Shown: positions 32,905 to 44,167 of the stretch, in pieces
Layout of the letters: each line of letters starts with the position of its first letter
How positions within the stretch are numbered: position 1 is the stretch's first letter
Assembly: GCA_963971535.1 (NCBI GenBank)
Contig: OZ020585.1
Location: forward strand, 22,256,005-22,320,004
DNA from: Notolepis coatsorum
Taxonomy: Eukaryota; Chordata; Actinopteri; Aulopiformes; Paralepididae
Length of the DNA: 64,000 nt
Reading direction: 5' to 3'
Translations under genes and position numbers: made by a program
Notes under the pieces: generated by a model
Databases searched by the model: none
Told to the model about the DNA's origin: nothing
Seen by the model: the letters and a program-made list of their open reading frames with translations, nothing else

Positions 32905-34440
32905 TAATAATAATAATATATTTGATTTGTAGGGCGCATTACAATTGTGCAGCAAATCTCAAAGCGCTACAGTGTAAAAGAGGATAAAAGCTAGCAAGAG
33001 TAAAAAAAAGAATATAAAATAAGCAAGACTAAAACTAGTAAGGAGTCAAAAGAACACTAACACTAGTAAAAGAGTAAAAAAAAACATCAAATAAGAATGG
33101 CTAAAACTGGTAAAAGAACATAAAATGTGTGGAGCTAAAACTAGATAAAAATCAACAAAAGGCTCTATTAAAAAGATTAAAAGCATCCACAGTCTCTGGT
33201 GCTCTCAGATGGTCAGAGAGAGCATTCCAGACTGGGAGCAGATGAGCAGAAAGCCCCATGGTGCAGAGTTTGGTCCTTGGGCGCTGTAGGAGGTTTGCCT
33301 GGCCGGAGCGGAGATGCTGTGAGGAGGAGTGAGGGGTGATTTTCTTTAAGTTTCTTTAAGTTCATTGTATACTTGTATGCTGTGACAATTAAAACTCTTG
33401 ACTTGACTTGACTTGACTTGACTTGGGGGGGGGGGGGCGTTTCTGTGGAGGCACTGATGAGTGAGCAGGGAGACTTTGTACTCGATCCTGAGTGAGACAG
33501 GGAGCCGGTGAAGGGACTTGATGATGGTTGTGATATGGTGGTATTTCCGCACTCCCATCAGGATCCTATAGCAGCGCTATTCAGGATGCATTGTAGCCTT
33601 TGGATGTTCTTGCTAGGGATCCCGATGAGGAGTGTGTTGCAATAATCCAGCCAGGAGGAGACAAAGGCGTGGATGAGCTTTTCGGAGTAGGACAGAGTGA
33701 GTGTGGGGCATTTGGCAATGTTCCTCAGGTGGTAAAAGGAGTTTTTGTATATGAATTTTATGTGAGCCTCAAAGGTCAGGTGAGGGTCCATTTTAACCCC
33801 TAGGTTGGTGATTGTTGGTGACAGGGTAATGTTCTGGCTGGAATAGGTGATGGTGGATGATAGGACCTGCTGTGGGGTGCCAACGAGAATGGCTTCAGTT
33901 TTGGAGCTGTTTAACTGAGTAAGAGTTGGGTGTCATCAGCGTAGCAGTGGAATGATATTCCATGCCGACTGATGACAGAGCCAAGGGGGAGCATGTAGAG
34001 AGTGAACAGGGTGGGGCCGGGGACTGATCCTTGAGGGACACCACAGGTGACATGGTGGGTATCAGACCTTGCCTCTCGCAAGGTGACAAACTCCGTTCTC
34101 CCAGTGAGGTATGATCTGAACCAGTCAAGGCTAGGGCAGAGTCTGAAAGTCCGATGGTGGAGTGAATACGGTGGAGGAGGATGTCATGGTCGACGGTGTC
34201 AAAAGCTGCAGTGAGGTCAAGGAGGATGAGGAGGGAAGGAAAGCCAGCGACAGCCGTCATCAGCAGGTTGTTGGTGACCCTGACCAGGGCAGTTTCGGTG
34301 CTGTGGCCAGAGCGGAAGCCAGACTGGAACTTCTGGTGTAGTTGGTTGGAGTTTAGGTGGTCCTGATGCTGAGCAGCAACTACCTTATCCAGCACCTTGG
34401 ACAGGAATGTTAGAAAAGCAGCAGAGCAGTTGAACAATAT
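32905..34440 (-). pseudogene. L2-like LINE, RT region to 3' end
   Basis: The minus-strand frame 34437-33895 holds RT motifs: FQSGFRSGHSTETALVRVT and [18 protein letters not shown] (the catalytic AAFDT aspartate region). After frame changes, 33791-33558 continues with post-RT text LDYCNTLLIGIPSKNIQRLQ, and 33558-33346 with ITTIIKSLHRLPVSLRIEYK. The 3' UTR reaches about 32905, ending near the AAGCGCTACAGTG tail. The order is collinear, so this is one 5'-truncated element with at least two frame lesions. An (ACTTG)n-containing piece at about 33340-33437 interrupts it. Confidence 0.85.
33395..33437. repeat. (ACTTG)n microsatellite followed by poly-G
   Basis: Five to six copies of ACTTG at 33399-33425 are followed by a G run to 33437, inside the L2-like element. 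Confidence 0.85.
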
Positions 34441-34802
34441 TTGAAAAAAGAAATATTTGATCCCAGCTTCTGTATCTGCTTCTATCCACTTGAATCACGA
34501 GTATCAGTGGCCTTCATCATTAAGCCCTCAACGGCTGCCCTTCAGACAGACGGGCCAGACATCTCCTGTCGCTCGGTTAAAATAAATTATAAAAAGAAAC
34601 TTTTCAAGTTCAAGTTTCAAGTTTCTTTATTATTTGTCATACAGAAATACAGAATACTTTGCATGAAATGTTTCTTTCTGTTTCGCTCCTGACAGTGTGC
34701 TAGATAATAATAAGATAGTATAGATAAGTATAATAAGTAAAAGAAAATAGAAAGTCAAGTAAACACAAGTGTAAACAACAATTGTTCAGTATACCTCTAT
34801 AT

Positions 34803-36004
34803 CAGGGGTGGGCAATTATTTTTCCCAGGGGGCCGAATGAGCAACTGAAAATATGTTGGAGGGCCGGGCCAAAATTCCAAACTCAATTATGCATAATATA
34901 CATTTTATTTCTATATAAAAAGCAGTAAATGGCATTGTTTTGACCCCTGGTAAGAGTGTATGTTATTATTTGGCAATTAAAAGGTGAGGTTAGCTTTCAA
35001 AAATATCATTTATTCAAATAGAATTTATTTCCAAAATGATAAACAAAATGTGAAACATTAATAACAAAGGGCATTTTGAGTTTCATATACTATTGAAACA
35101 AGGATTTTCTTAGCTTTCTAAAGACATCACATCATCTTATAGCAAAAATAAACAAGACATGTCACTGAACTGTGTAAAGAAAAGTGTCCCAGTTTTGTAG
35201 CCTTTTTTACTTTACATGCCTATATTAAACATTTAATGTTTTCAGAACTTTGAAAAAAAAGATCAAGTGTCCCATTTCACTTGTTATATTTCCACATTTT
35301 AGTGTTCTTCAGTTCTTTTTTTTTTCATTCAGTGTGAGAAATCCAGTCTCTGTTGAGCTTTAACAAGTCCATCAAAGTCAGGTTGCATGTCTGAGGTGGA
35401 GATGCGAAGCACAGCTGCCAGATGTTCATCAGTGACAGAGGATCTGTACCTGGACTTGGTAAACGTCATGACTGAGAATGTCTGTTCACATATGTAGGTG
35501 GATCCAAAGAGAACCAACATCTTCTGAGCATGTCTCCTCATGTTTGGAAAGTTATCCTCCTTGAGAGCAGAGTAGAACTCTAGCAGTGATGCTGACTTAA
35601 AGTGCTCTTTCAGTAGTGAATCAGACTGCAGGTCAATGAGTTCAAGCTGAACAATTATCAACACTGCAGGTAAAGGGAGAGGAAACCAGTTGCATTTCAT
35701 CCTCAACCTTTTTGAAATCTTGAAAACGCCTTGAAAATTCATCATGCAGTGCTCCCAACATGGATGAGTACCTGTGCCGGTGATCAGCTGATGGTTTGAC
35801 TTCTTTCAGGGTTTTCATGTGTTTGAGATTGTTGCTGCCTAGTTGCCTTGAAATTAATTGCAACTTTGTCATGAAGGCTTTCACATGGCTATGCATTTCA
35901 CGAGCAATTTATTTTAATTTTTTTATCATGTAATCTTCCGCGGGCCGGTCAGAATCATCCCGCGGGCCGTATCCGGCCCGTGGGCCATACAATGCCCAGG
36001 TCTG
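34803..36004 (-). mobile_element. hAT-Charlie-like element with partial transposase, TSD CTCTATAT
   Basis: Ends CAGGGGTGGGCAATTATT and CAGACCTGGGCATTGTA (reverse complement of the right end) are hAT inverted repeats with GGCCG-rich subtermini. CTCTATAT at 34795-34802 and 36005-36012 is an exact 8-bp duplication. On the minus strand, 35896-35329 encodes the C-terminal hAT transposase part in two overlapping frames. It includes HFKSASLLEFYSALKEDNFP and GSTYICEQTFSVM with KSRYRSSVTDEHL, the hATC dimerisation domain. This resembles the transposase-derived part of vertebrate GTF2IRD2. The zinc-finger and catalytic N-terminal parts are deleted. Confidence 0.92.
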
Positions 36005-36185
36005 CTCTATATACAGTATGTACATCTGGTACAAAAATGGTGAGGTATAGCTTATCTTGTGGTGCCACCTTGTGGTGGTGAGGTGCAATAAGGAATAAGG
36101 AAGAGATGTGCAATTCTCTTACCAATAATATAAATATAAAGTGTAAAGTGTGGTAAAGTGGGTGCTACAGTGTTGTTTATTTAAA

Positions 36186-36655
36186 AAAAAATTATCTACT
36201 TTTTCTCCCCATTTTCTATTTTTCTCCCTTCCCCAATTTCGTATTGTCCAATTCTACCCTACCCTGTCTCGAACGCTGTTAGGCCATGCCTCCCACAAGC
36301 CAGCTGCAATGTGGACGAAGCCTTGCATCACGTGTCCCCTCCGGTACACGAGGAGGCAGCCGTTGCATCTTTTCACCTGCACAGCGCGATCTCTCAGTGG
36401 CGAGGGTCTGCGTGGGAGGGACACACCGCCCCCGTCGCTTCCTGATTCTACTGCGCAGGCGCACCAACCAACCTGTAGGAGTCGCTGTCCACAACGTCCG
36501 ATCCCCACCAACCAGCTTCCCACCCCCTAATACTGCCAATTGTATTAGTATGAACGACCAGCCAAGCTGGTAGCAACGCCGAGAGCTGGGCTCGAACCCA
36601 GCATCTCCTGCGTTGGTGGCGAGCGCCTTGCCCACTGCGCCACCTAGCCGCAGTG
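36186..36655 (-). mobile_element. tRNA-derived SINE (family S1) with 15-bp target duplication
   Basis: Minus strand: head GCGGCTAGGTGGCGCAGTGG, B-box GGTTCGAGCCC, a body matching 9844-10325, and an A-rich tail. TGTTGTTTATTTAAA occurs at 36171-36185 and 36656-36670. It sits in the 3' UTR of the Rex1/CR1-like copy 1. Confidence 0.9.
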
Positions 36656-36890
36656 TGTTGTTTATTTAAAGTGAGTGTGTGTGTGCTGTGGGTGTGTTGA
36701 TGGCTTGTTATTGTTCATTGTTCAATCATTGTTCATTGAGCAATCATTGTTCATTGAGCATCCTGATGGCCTGGGGATAGAAGCTCCTTCTGAGTCTTTC
36801 TATGCTTGCCATGAGACTCCGGTATCACTTCCCTGACCGCAGCAGTTCAAAGAGGCAGTTGTTTGGGTGGCTGGAGTCTTTGATTAGCCG

Positions 36891-37414
36891 CATGGTGAGA
36901 CTTTTAAGACTTTTGAGGAGTAACGTCCAGTAAATAACACATGAGTCTGTCAAAGTGTGGCTACTGTAGATATACTAAATCAGGTAGTTTTGGATGATCA
37001 ACGATGAAACTGTCCAGTTTTTCTTTTCTTAATGTAAAGATGTTTCTGGAAGGAAATAGTCCAGAACATTTAGCATTAGCAGTAGCTAAATTAGCCTTGT
37101 GAGGTAATGGAGATTTGAGGCCGTTCCCTCCCTCCATTGTGTGTCTGTTTTTGTTTGGTAATCATACTGCATTGTCTTTGCTATGCTAACATAACCCCAT
37201 GGCATTACATGAAACTCCATTGAGTTATGCTCAGGCATTTCCACCTAATATAATCATCTCTTGCCATGAAGGAACACAAAAGTAAGGGATTCAATGACAT
37301 ATATCCTATGGGTGCTCCTGTTTCTTTTTCAATCAATATTCTGGACAGTTTGGACTCAGTGAAAATTTATGGAAATTGCAAGGATGACTAATTGACATAC
37401 AATATTGTAATAAT
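36891..37414. other. Unassigned sequence
   Basis: No feature was recognised between two LINE fragments. Confidence 0.35.
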
Positions 37415-37900
37415 AATAACAATAATAATAAACTTTATTTGTACAGCACTTTTCATACAAGAATTGCAGCCCAAAGTGCTTCACAGCAGTAATGTAGACA
37501 TAAAATAGGCATAGGCATAACATTAGCATAGAATTGGCATAAATATAGACAGGCATAAAATGAGCAGAGAATTGACAGTGCAATAATCATAAAAAATAGA
37601 CATAAAATTAGCATAGACAGAATAAAATACTGCAGTGCAATAAAATAGCTCTCATTTACAGTACAATAATCATAGTGTGGATGTAATGAATATAAATGGC
37701 AGAGTGTATTAAAAGGCTATGGTGAAGAGGTATGTTTCTAGCTTACTTTTGAAAATATTTAGTGATCTAGCCTCCCTAATGTCCATACTGTAGGTAGGGT
37801 GTTCCATAGCTTTGGAGCATAATTTGTAAAGACTTTTTTCTTTGTTGATGTGTGACTTAAAGCTTATGTCTGAGTCTGTGATAACACCAATACTTGTAAC
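37415..37900 (-). mobile_element. LINE 3' UTR fragment (copy 1)
   Basis: TTTGTACAGCACTTTTCATA and GCCCAAAGTGCTTCACAGCA form the 3' end of a fish LINE (minus strand) after an (AAT)n stretch. The text to about 37860 (TGTTCCATAGCTTTGGAGCA) is upstream element sequence. A truncated relative lies at 38462-38960. No coding part is left and the clade is uncertain (L2- or CR1-like). Confidence 0.6.
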
Positions 37901-38229
37901 TTAGGGTTTAATACAAGGAGTAAGTTGCCGTAAGTTATAGGGTCAACTAGTAGGATTTCAGTTTTGTCCTTAATTTTAGGAAGTTGTTGGTCGTCCATTT
38001 GTTTATTGCAGAAATGGAGTTAATAGCTGTTGTGCATAATGTATGACTTGTATCACTTGTGTCATATCAGGCCCTGCATACTATGCCATTTACAACTTAA
38101 AACATTAAGTCAGTGCTCTATTAAGTTTGCAACCTTTCTCATGCTAAGGATTATATTTACAGTAGTATAACTACCGTGTAGTACGCTGGTGTAATGCACT
38201 ACTGGACACCCGCTAAACCATGGAAGTCA
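37901..38229. other. Unassigned sequence
   Basis: No clear feature. It could still be LINE-derived. Confidence 0.3.
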
Positions 38230-38405
38230 AGTGTTCCTTTATTAATCCCCTTGTGGAAATGCAGGTGTCATAGCAGCATGTGGGGGGAGGGGGGGTACAG
38301 GTAGGATAGGTAGTAATAATAATAGAACATATAACAAAGCGCAAAGTAATAATGGTGATAGTGATAACAGTAGTGAATGGCAGGATTCATTAAACAGCAG
38401 TAATA
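38230..38405 (-). mobile_element. LINE 3' UTR-like fragment
   Basis: TTTATTAATCCCCTTGTGGA is a tail motif seen in fish LINE 3' ends (minus strand). It is followed by AT-rich, LINE-UTR-like sequence with no coding content. Confidence 0.4.
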
Positions 38406-38407
38406 GC

Positions 38408-38420
38408 GATGATAGCATAC

Positions 38421-38464
<44 letters not shown>
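38408..38464. repeat. (AAT)n microsatellite
   Basis: About 14 to 15 copies of AAT/TAA in a row. Confidence 0.95.
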
Positions 38465-38466
<2 letters not shown>

Positions 38467-38960
38467 CTTTATTTATAGCACCTTTCATACTGTACATGGA
38501 TTGCAGCTCAAAGTGCTTCACAGCAAATAGCATAAAATGAACATAGGCATAACATTTGCATACAGTTGACAGAATAAAAGCAATGCATACATTCTTATGC
38601 AGACATAAGAATAGGTATAAAAGGGGAGCTCCAGTAGCTCACCACGTACCGCGAGTGCTATTTCAGCGCCGTGGACAACCGCGCTCGCGCGGATCTGGGG
38701 CTGAGCGCGTTCGAATCCCGGACGGCAGCCGTGCCTTTCCCAGAGTGTCTACCCCCCCATCTGAACCCTTTCAGCCTGCTTCTGTCGGTCGAACTTGACC
38801 AAGTATGAATGTGAAGAAAAAGCGATAAACGCTAAAAGAACCAGGTGACTGGTCAAAGTTTAAAAAAAAAGAATAGGTATAAAAGACAATAAAAGTAATG
38901 CAATGTAGAAAGTGCAGACATAAGAATAGGCATAAAATAAGTACAATACTGTAAGTACAG
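38462..38960 (-). mobile_element. LINE 3' UTR fragment (copy 2), split by a SINE
   Basis: AACTTTATTTATAGCACC and GCTCAAAGTGCTTCACAGCA match 37432-37490. Similar AT-rich text resumes after the SINE at 38624-38868. Non-coding. Confidence 0.6.
38624..38868 (+). mobile_element. tRNA-derived SINE (family S5) with 17-bp target duplication
   Basis: Head GGGAGCTCCAGTAGCTCA, B-box GCGTTCGAATCCCGG, body with CCTTTCCCAGAGTGTCT, and an A-rich tail. AAGAATAGGTATAAAAG at 38607-38623 and 38869-38885 is an exact duplication. A second copy (minus strand) is at 43920-44163. Confidence 0.92.
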
Positions 38961-38964
38961 TGTT

Positions 38965-41384
38965 CAAGTTTCAAGTTTCTTTCAAGTTTCTTTAATAGTT
39001 GTCATACAGAAGTACAGAATACTTTTATACAAAATGCTTCTTACTGTTGCGCTCCAGAGACTGTGCAAGACAAGATAAGTATGAAATAAAATAACATAGT
39101 AAAATTAGAGTAAAAGAAATGAGGTCACAGTGTTCAGTTTAGACATATGTACAATGTTCGATGCAGAATAGACGTAGTTACCATACAATATACAATACTG
39201 TGCAGTGTACTAATATACAATACTATATAGTGCAAGGCAGAAATGGAGAAATGGGACGAGGTGCAATTTAGGTACAATTCACAGTAGGTGTACGAGTTGT
39301 AGTGCAAATCCTTTATCAATAAATATAAAGTGTAAGTGTGTTTGTGTGATCTAAAGTGTGGAGAGTGGGTGCTGCAGTGTGTTGTTTGTTTGAGTGAGCG
39401 TGTGGGTGTGTGTGCTGTGTGCATTTGATGGTTGTTGCATAGTGATTATTGTTCGTTTAGCAGCCTGATGGCCTGGGGATAGAAGCTTCTTCTGAGTCTT
39501 TCTGTGCTCGCCTTAAGACTCCGGTATCGCTTGCCTGACCGCAGCAGTTCAAAGAGGCAGTTGTTCGGGTGGCTCGAGTCCTTAATAATTCTCTTAGCCT
39601 TCCCCTTGCACCGCTTGTTGTAAATGTTCTGGAGGGTGGGAAGCCCCCCTCCAATTGTGCGTTCGGCTGAACGTGTCACTCTTTGTAGTCTGCTACGGTC
39701 TTGTGCAGTGCTATTCCCAAACCAGGAGGTGATGTTGCCGGTCAGGATGCTCTCTATTGTACATGAGTAGAAGTTCCTAAGGATCTTCTGACTGACTTGG
39801 AACTTCCTTAGGCGCCTGAGGAAGTAGAGGCGTTGTCGTGCCTTCTTCACAACACTGTCAATGTGTGTGGTCCATGTCAAGTCCTCGGATATGTGGGCTC
39901 CGAGGTACTTGAAACTGTTCACTCTCTCAACCGGTGCCCCGTCGATGCTGAGGGGGCTGTAGTCCTTGACCCCCGACCTCCTGAAGTCCACAATCATCTC
40001 TTTTGTTTTGCTGACGTTCAGGGAGAGGCAGTTCTCCTGACACCACTGTGACAGGTTCTCTACCTCTTCCAGGTAGGCCCTTTCGTCGTTGGCAGAGATC
40101 AGGCCCACCACTACTGTGTCATCAGCAAATTTGATGATGGTGTTGTTGTTCCGCTGTGCTACGCAGTCATGTGTGTACAGGGAGTAGAGGAGGGGGCTCA
40201 GAACACAGCCCTGGGGGGCCCCTATGTTGAGCGTGATGGATGAGGAGGTGCAGTTGCCGGCTCTTACCACCTGGGGTCTGCCCGTCAGGAAGTCCAAGAC
40301 CCACTGGCAGAGGTCATAGTTCAAGCCCAGGTCCCTGAGCTTGGCTATGAGTTTGGAGGGGACTATGGTATTGAATGCTGAGCTGTAGTCGATGAACAGC
40401 ATTCTCACATAGTTCCCCTGCCTCTTGTCCAGGTGTGATGCTGCTGTGTGCAGCACATGGGCTATGGCGTCCTCCGTGGACCTGTTGGGGCGATATGCAA
40501 ATTGCAGAGGGTCCAGGTTGATGGGGAGGGAGGAACAGATGTAGCCCTTCACTAGCTTCTCAAAGCACTTCATGGCTATGGAGGTGAGGGCTACAGGGCG
40601 GTAGTCGTTGAGGCAAGCGGGCGTAGATTTTTTGGGTACAGGGATGATGGTGGACTTCTTCAGACAGGTGGGGATGACAGCCTGTTCCAAGGACAGGTTG
40701 AAGATGTCAGTGAATACCGGGGCCAGTTGGTCGGCACAGACTTTTAGGACGCGGCCGGGGATGCCGTCCGGTCCTGCTGCCTTCCTGATATTCACTTTTT
40801 TAAAGATCCGTCTCACCTCATGCTCTGTTACCCTGAACACTGAGTCTCCATCAGCAGACCCCCCCCCCCCCCCCCCCATTGCCGTGGTTTGTAGGCTGGT
40901 GTTGTTATTCACAGCCTCAAACCTCGCATAGAAGGAATTGAGATCATTTGCTAAGGAGATGTCACTGTTCAGTTTGAGGGGGGTGCCTTTGTAGTCTGTC
41001 ATTGTTCTGAGGCCCTGCCACATGCCTCTAGAGTCAGCCTGTTCAAACTGAAGTTCAACTTTATCCCTGTAACGCCGTTTTGCCTCTATTACTGCTCTCC
41101 TGACGTTGTATCTTGCCATCTTGTGTTCTTCCATGTTGCCTGTCACCAGCCCGGTGTTGTATGCTGATGTGCGCACTTTCAGAGCCTCACGGACGGATTT
41201 GTCTACCCAGGGCTTTTGATTTGGGTAGATTTTAATTTTGGTGGAGGGGATTGTTTCTTCTACCAGAGTACAGACATAGTCAATCACCGTTTCGGTGTAT
41301 TCGTTAATATTGGCTGTGTTATCACGGAATACTGTTGCTCGAAAGCATGTGAGCAACACTGTACTTGTAAAATAAGTACAATAA
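38965..41384 (-). pseudogene. Rex1/CR1-like LINE (copy 2) with long RT-encoding frame
   Basis: The minus-strand frame ends at 39446 and is open for 704 codons. Recognisable LINE protein starts near 41335 (YTETVIDYVC) and reads into VDKSVREALKVRTSAYN. RT motifs follow: KAAGPDGIPG, LNDYRPVALTSIAMKCFEK, FADDTVVVG (catalytic dyad), LSLNVSKTKEMIVDF and FKYLGAHISED. The C-terminus has NCLFELLRSGKRYRSLK. The endonuclease N-terminus is missing. The 3' UTR runs to 38965, ending in repeats of CAAGTTTCAAGTTTC (plus view). AAGTACAGTGTT flanks both sides (38952-38963 and near 41384-41395), consistent with target duplication. A C run at 40860-40877 falls in a glycine stretch. RT is intact; the element is 5'-truncated. 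Confidence 0.88.
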
Positions 41385-41412
41385 GTACAGTGTTGCTCGA
41401 AAGCATGTGAAC
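41332..41412. repeat. Rearranged junction at the LINE 5' end
   Basis: GTTGCTCGAAAGCATGTGA occurs twice (about 41333 and 41393). Between them lies an inverted pair GCAACACTGTACTTG / AAGTACAGTGTTGC. This looks like template switching during insertion of the truncated LINE. Confidence 0.7.
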
Positions 41413-42114
41413 CTCCCCCAGAACAGCCAGTCCCCCAAACACCCCACACATCAATCCCCACCACATCCCCATCCAAGACACACCCCCTGATAAAGCATGT
41501 CATGACTGAAGGAAAACACAAACAGCCCGCGTGCCTCTCACACACCGCCATGCACGACATGGTCCATGATGTTCACAGGTTCATCAGCCGTTGGCTCTCC
41601 AGCAACTGGCAGCAGTCCATGTGGCATCCTGCACATTTCCTCTTCCGCAACCATACTGAATGCCACGCTGCTAACACTTATGTAGGCCTTATTATGTACA
41701 GTATAATCGACTGTGAGGTCCTATTGCCATTGTAGCGTGTAACCGCCTGTGTGTTAAATTAATCTCTGTTTCTGATAATGAGGCAACAGTTCACATCTCC
41801 CACTAACGAAGCCGCCCTGAGACACTATTCAGAGGGCTTAAAGGGAAAGGTAAGAGCTGATTCTTCTGTCCAGATGCCGGTCTCCCAATGGAGCGATATA
41901 AACACATGTTATTTATTTCGTGGGCCGCATTCAAAGATGCCCAACTCGGTGTACAGCGTTAGTGGTGATTTCTCGAAGGAGTTAGCGTGATTCACGTTAA
42001 TTCGTCATCCAATAAATAATCCTCAGGTGAGCCACATTCCATCTGTTGTTTTCTCGCTCAACTTGATTGCAATGACCTTCTAATGACAATTCTAACTCAT
42101 TCTAATTAGAATGT
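41413..42114. other. Single-copy-looking non-coding stretch
   Basis: No transposon was recognised. 41750-42110 (for example TAATCTCTGTTTCTGATAAT) has the look of unique intergenic DNA and may contain conserved non-coding sequence. I see no exon. Confidence 0.35.
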
Positions 42115-43318
42115 GTTTTAGTACTATAGATTTTACAGCAGTGCTGGCAGGGAGTGAGACGAGAGATAGGCATTATGGCAGGGTGTACTATTTCTCCATT
42201 AGCATTCACAATGATGATGGAAGGAATTATTCGAGGATCATGGTGGGTGGTAGGTGGGGAGAGACGGCGGGGCGGGCTTCACCTCCCACCAATTAGGGCC
42301 TACATGACAATGGTGACCAGGACAGTGCTTTGTACAAAAGGGAAGTTAAAGGAGAATCTCAAGTGATGGGCGAGGATGATGATTAAGCCTAGTAAGTTGT
42401 GAAGCGTTTCCTTAATCAGAGGGAAGGTAATCGAGAGAAAGTTTTACATAGATGAGGAGGAAACTCCATCGATAAAAGCCAGCGAGAAGTTTGGGTAGGT
42501 GGTATAATGAGAAGTTGAATGACAGTGAACAGCTTTGTCGTTGTTGATGCTGTTGACGTTGATGGGGTAGGACAAAATAGAGAAGTCAGGCAAGTTGAAG
42601 TTAGGGTGTTTGCAGTTTGGTTTATTCCCTAAATTGATGTGGCCATTATCAGTATATGAGGTGCCGATATCAATTGTGGAAAGGCTTGAGAGATTGGTTA
42701 ATTTGTATATTAGGAAATGGAAATTATGATGGGCTGCCATCACCACAGAATGTTATGTCAGGCTGTAGGACTAGGCTTTCTCAAGGTCAGTACACATGGT
42801 GAATTGTGTGGCTAAATGGCATGTACAGTATTGAAAGCAGAAGGATACCTGTGAATTCAGGATGTAAGTGAAGAATGCAGCTATTCAGTTTGTCCGTGAG
42901 GGAGACAAATGTAGAGGAGATATGTTTTTAGGCAGGCATGAGTCGGGCTAGCTAAAGGGAGCTAATTATTGGAAGATGCAGGTCGATTTGGGAGGAAAAC
43001 TTGTTACTTGAGAAATAGTTAGCACTAACTTAAGACCAGATCTTGTATTATGGTCTGCTAGTCAGCAGATCATTTATTTTATAGAATTGACTGTGCCCTG
43101 GGAGGATTCAGTGGAGGAGGCTTATGAAAGGAAATATGCAAATGTGGCAGCAGAAACTGAACAGCGAGGATTGGAAGCTAGGGTTTGTCTGATAGTAGTG
43201 GGATGCAGAGGGTTCACATCATGATTGGGATAGCTGGGGATTTGTGGGCAGAGTTAGCAAAAGGCTGTAAAGGAGATGTCGGAAGAGGCATTGTCAGTGG
43301 ATTTGGTTGAGGATAAAT
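42115..43318 (+). pseudogene. Decayed non-LTR retrotransposon with REL-type endonuclease end
   Basis: The plus strand in changing frames encodes REIGIMAGCTISPLAFTMMM and WWVVGGERRRGG...LPPIRAYM (late RT), then KLMWPLSVYEVPISIVERLE and, near the end, LRPDLVLWSASQQIIYFIEL with TVPWEDSVEEAYERK. The RPDLVLWS...IELTVPWED pattern fits a restriction-enzyme-like endonuclease (PD-(D/E)XK) at the C-terminus, as in R2/R4/Hero-type LINEs. Many stops and frame changes show an old copy. The exact clade is uncertain. Confidence 0.75.
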
Positions 43319-43321
43319 AAT

Positions 43322-43420
43322 GTCAGCTAGACATAGTTTATGCGTTCACAACGCTATCATTGAAGTGGGTGGTGGCATTCAACGGGGGTAAGACGCACCG
43401 CATGGCTGGTAATCAAAGTG
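43322..43420. mobile_element. Right-end fragment of a TTAA subfamily A element (copy A5)
   Basis: CATAGTTTATGCGTTCACAA and CATTGAAGTGGGTGGTGGCA match the subterminal part of copies A1 and A4. The end GGTAATCAAAGTG abuts TTAA at 43421-43424. The left part is missing. Confidence 0.6.
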
Positions 43421-43919
43421 TTAATGACATATGTTAACAGAATCCGGCTATAGGGCGACAATAATGTGGTCAAGAGGCATGGTTTCCAGTCTTTAGCCTT
43501 TAACACTTTGAGCGCCACGCCGGGTTTTCCTTTTTACCCGCTGAATGCCACCATCGGCGCCAATGTTAACATTAATATCGCCTAATCTATGTTTTAAATT
43601 ATGGCTATGTGTCTAATCTGCCCATCGCATTATCAAAGACTATTTTCCAGTCAGTGCTGTCAAGGCAGATTGTTTTTTTATCGCGTCATTTCCGTTTCAG
43701 AGCATTTAGAAAAGCACCCGTTTTCAGATAAAAAACAGCCCATTCTGGAGCATTCTATGAAAATCGTCCTTTACTGGAATATTCTTCGATTCTTCTTTGA
43801 TATTCGTCGGCCTTTTTATGAATCGTTTTCAAATAAACGCTAGATGATCAATATTATACGTGCATGCAAGCACATTCGGGCCGCGCACGGATAATCGCCC
43901 CGTTGATTTCCTCTGACTT

Positions 43920-44163
43920 TTTTATTTTTTTTTTAAACTTTGGCCATTCCCCTGGCTCTTTTATACGTTTATCGCATTTATTCTGGTCAAGGATGACCGA
44001 CAGAAACAGGCTGAAAGGGTTCAGATGGGGGGGAAGACACTCTGGGAAAGGCACGGCTGCAGTCCGGGATTCGAACTCGCTAAACCCCAGATCCGTGACG
44101 AGCACGGTTGTCCCCGGCGCCGAAATGGCACTCGCGGTACGTGGTGAGCTACTGGAGCTCCCC
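43920..44163 (-). mobile_element. tRNA-derived SINE (family S5, copy 2)
   Basis: Minus strand: GGGGAGCTCCAGTAGCTCA head, B-box GAGTTCGAATCCCGG and the CCTTTCCCAGAGTGTCTTCC body match 38624-38868. GACTTTTT motifs bound it on both sides. It lies directly against the S1 SINE that follows. Confidence 0.88.
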
Positions 44164-44167
44164 CCGA

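Larger units (their letters stand above)
34597..36890 (-). pseudogene. Rex1/CR1-like LINE 3' end (copy 1) with nested hAT and SINE
   Basis: 34597-34794, 36013-36170 and 36671-36890 align in order with 38965-39590 of the longer Rex1/CR1-like copy. Shared motifs are CAAGTTTCAAGTTTCTTTAT, TACAGAAATACAGAATACTT and CCTGATGGCCTGGGGATAGA. The last corresponds to the ORF C-terminus and stop region. Removing the hAT element (34803-36004) and the SINE (36186-36655) leaves one continuous 3' end. Only the last few dozen codons remain. Confidence 0.8.

Noticed and set aside
36254-36635. Overlapping frames of about 90-120 codons on both strands
   Set aside because: All lie in the S1 SINE; the same openings recur in its other copies.
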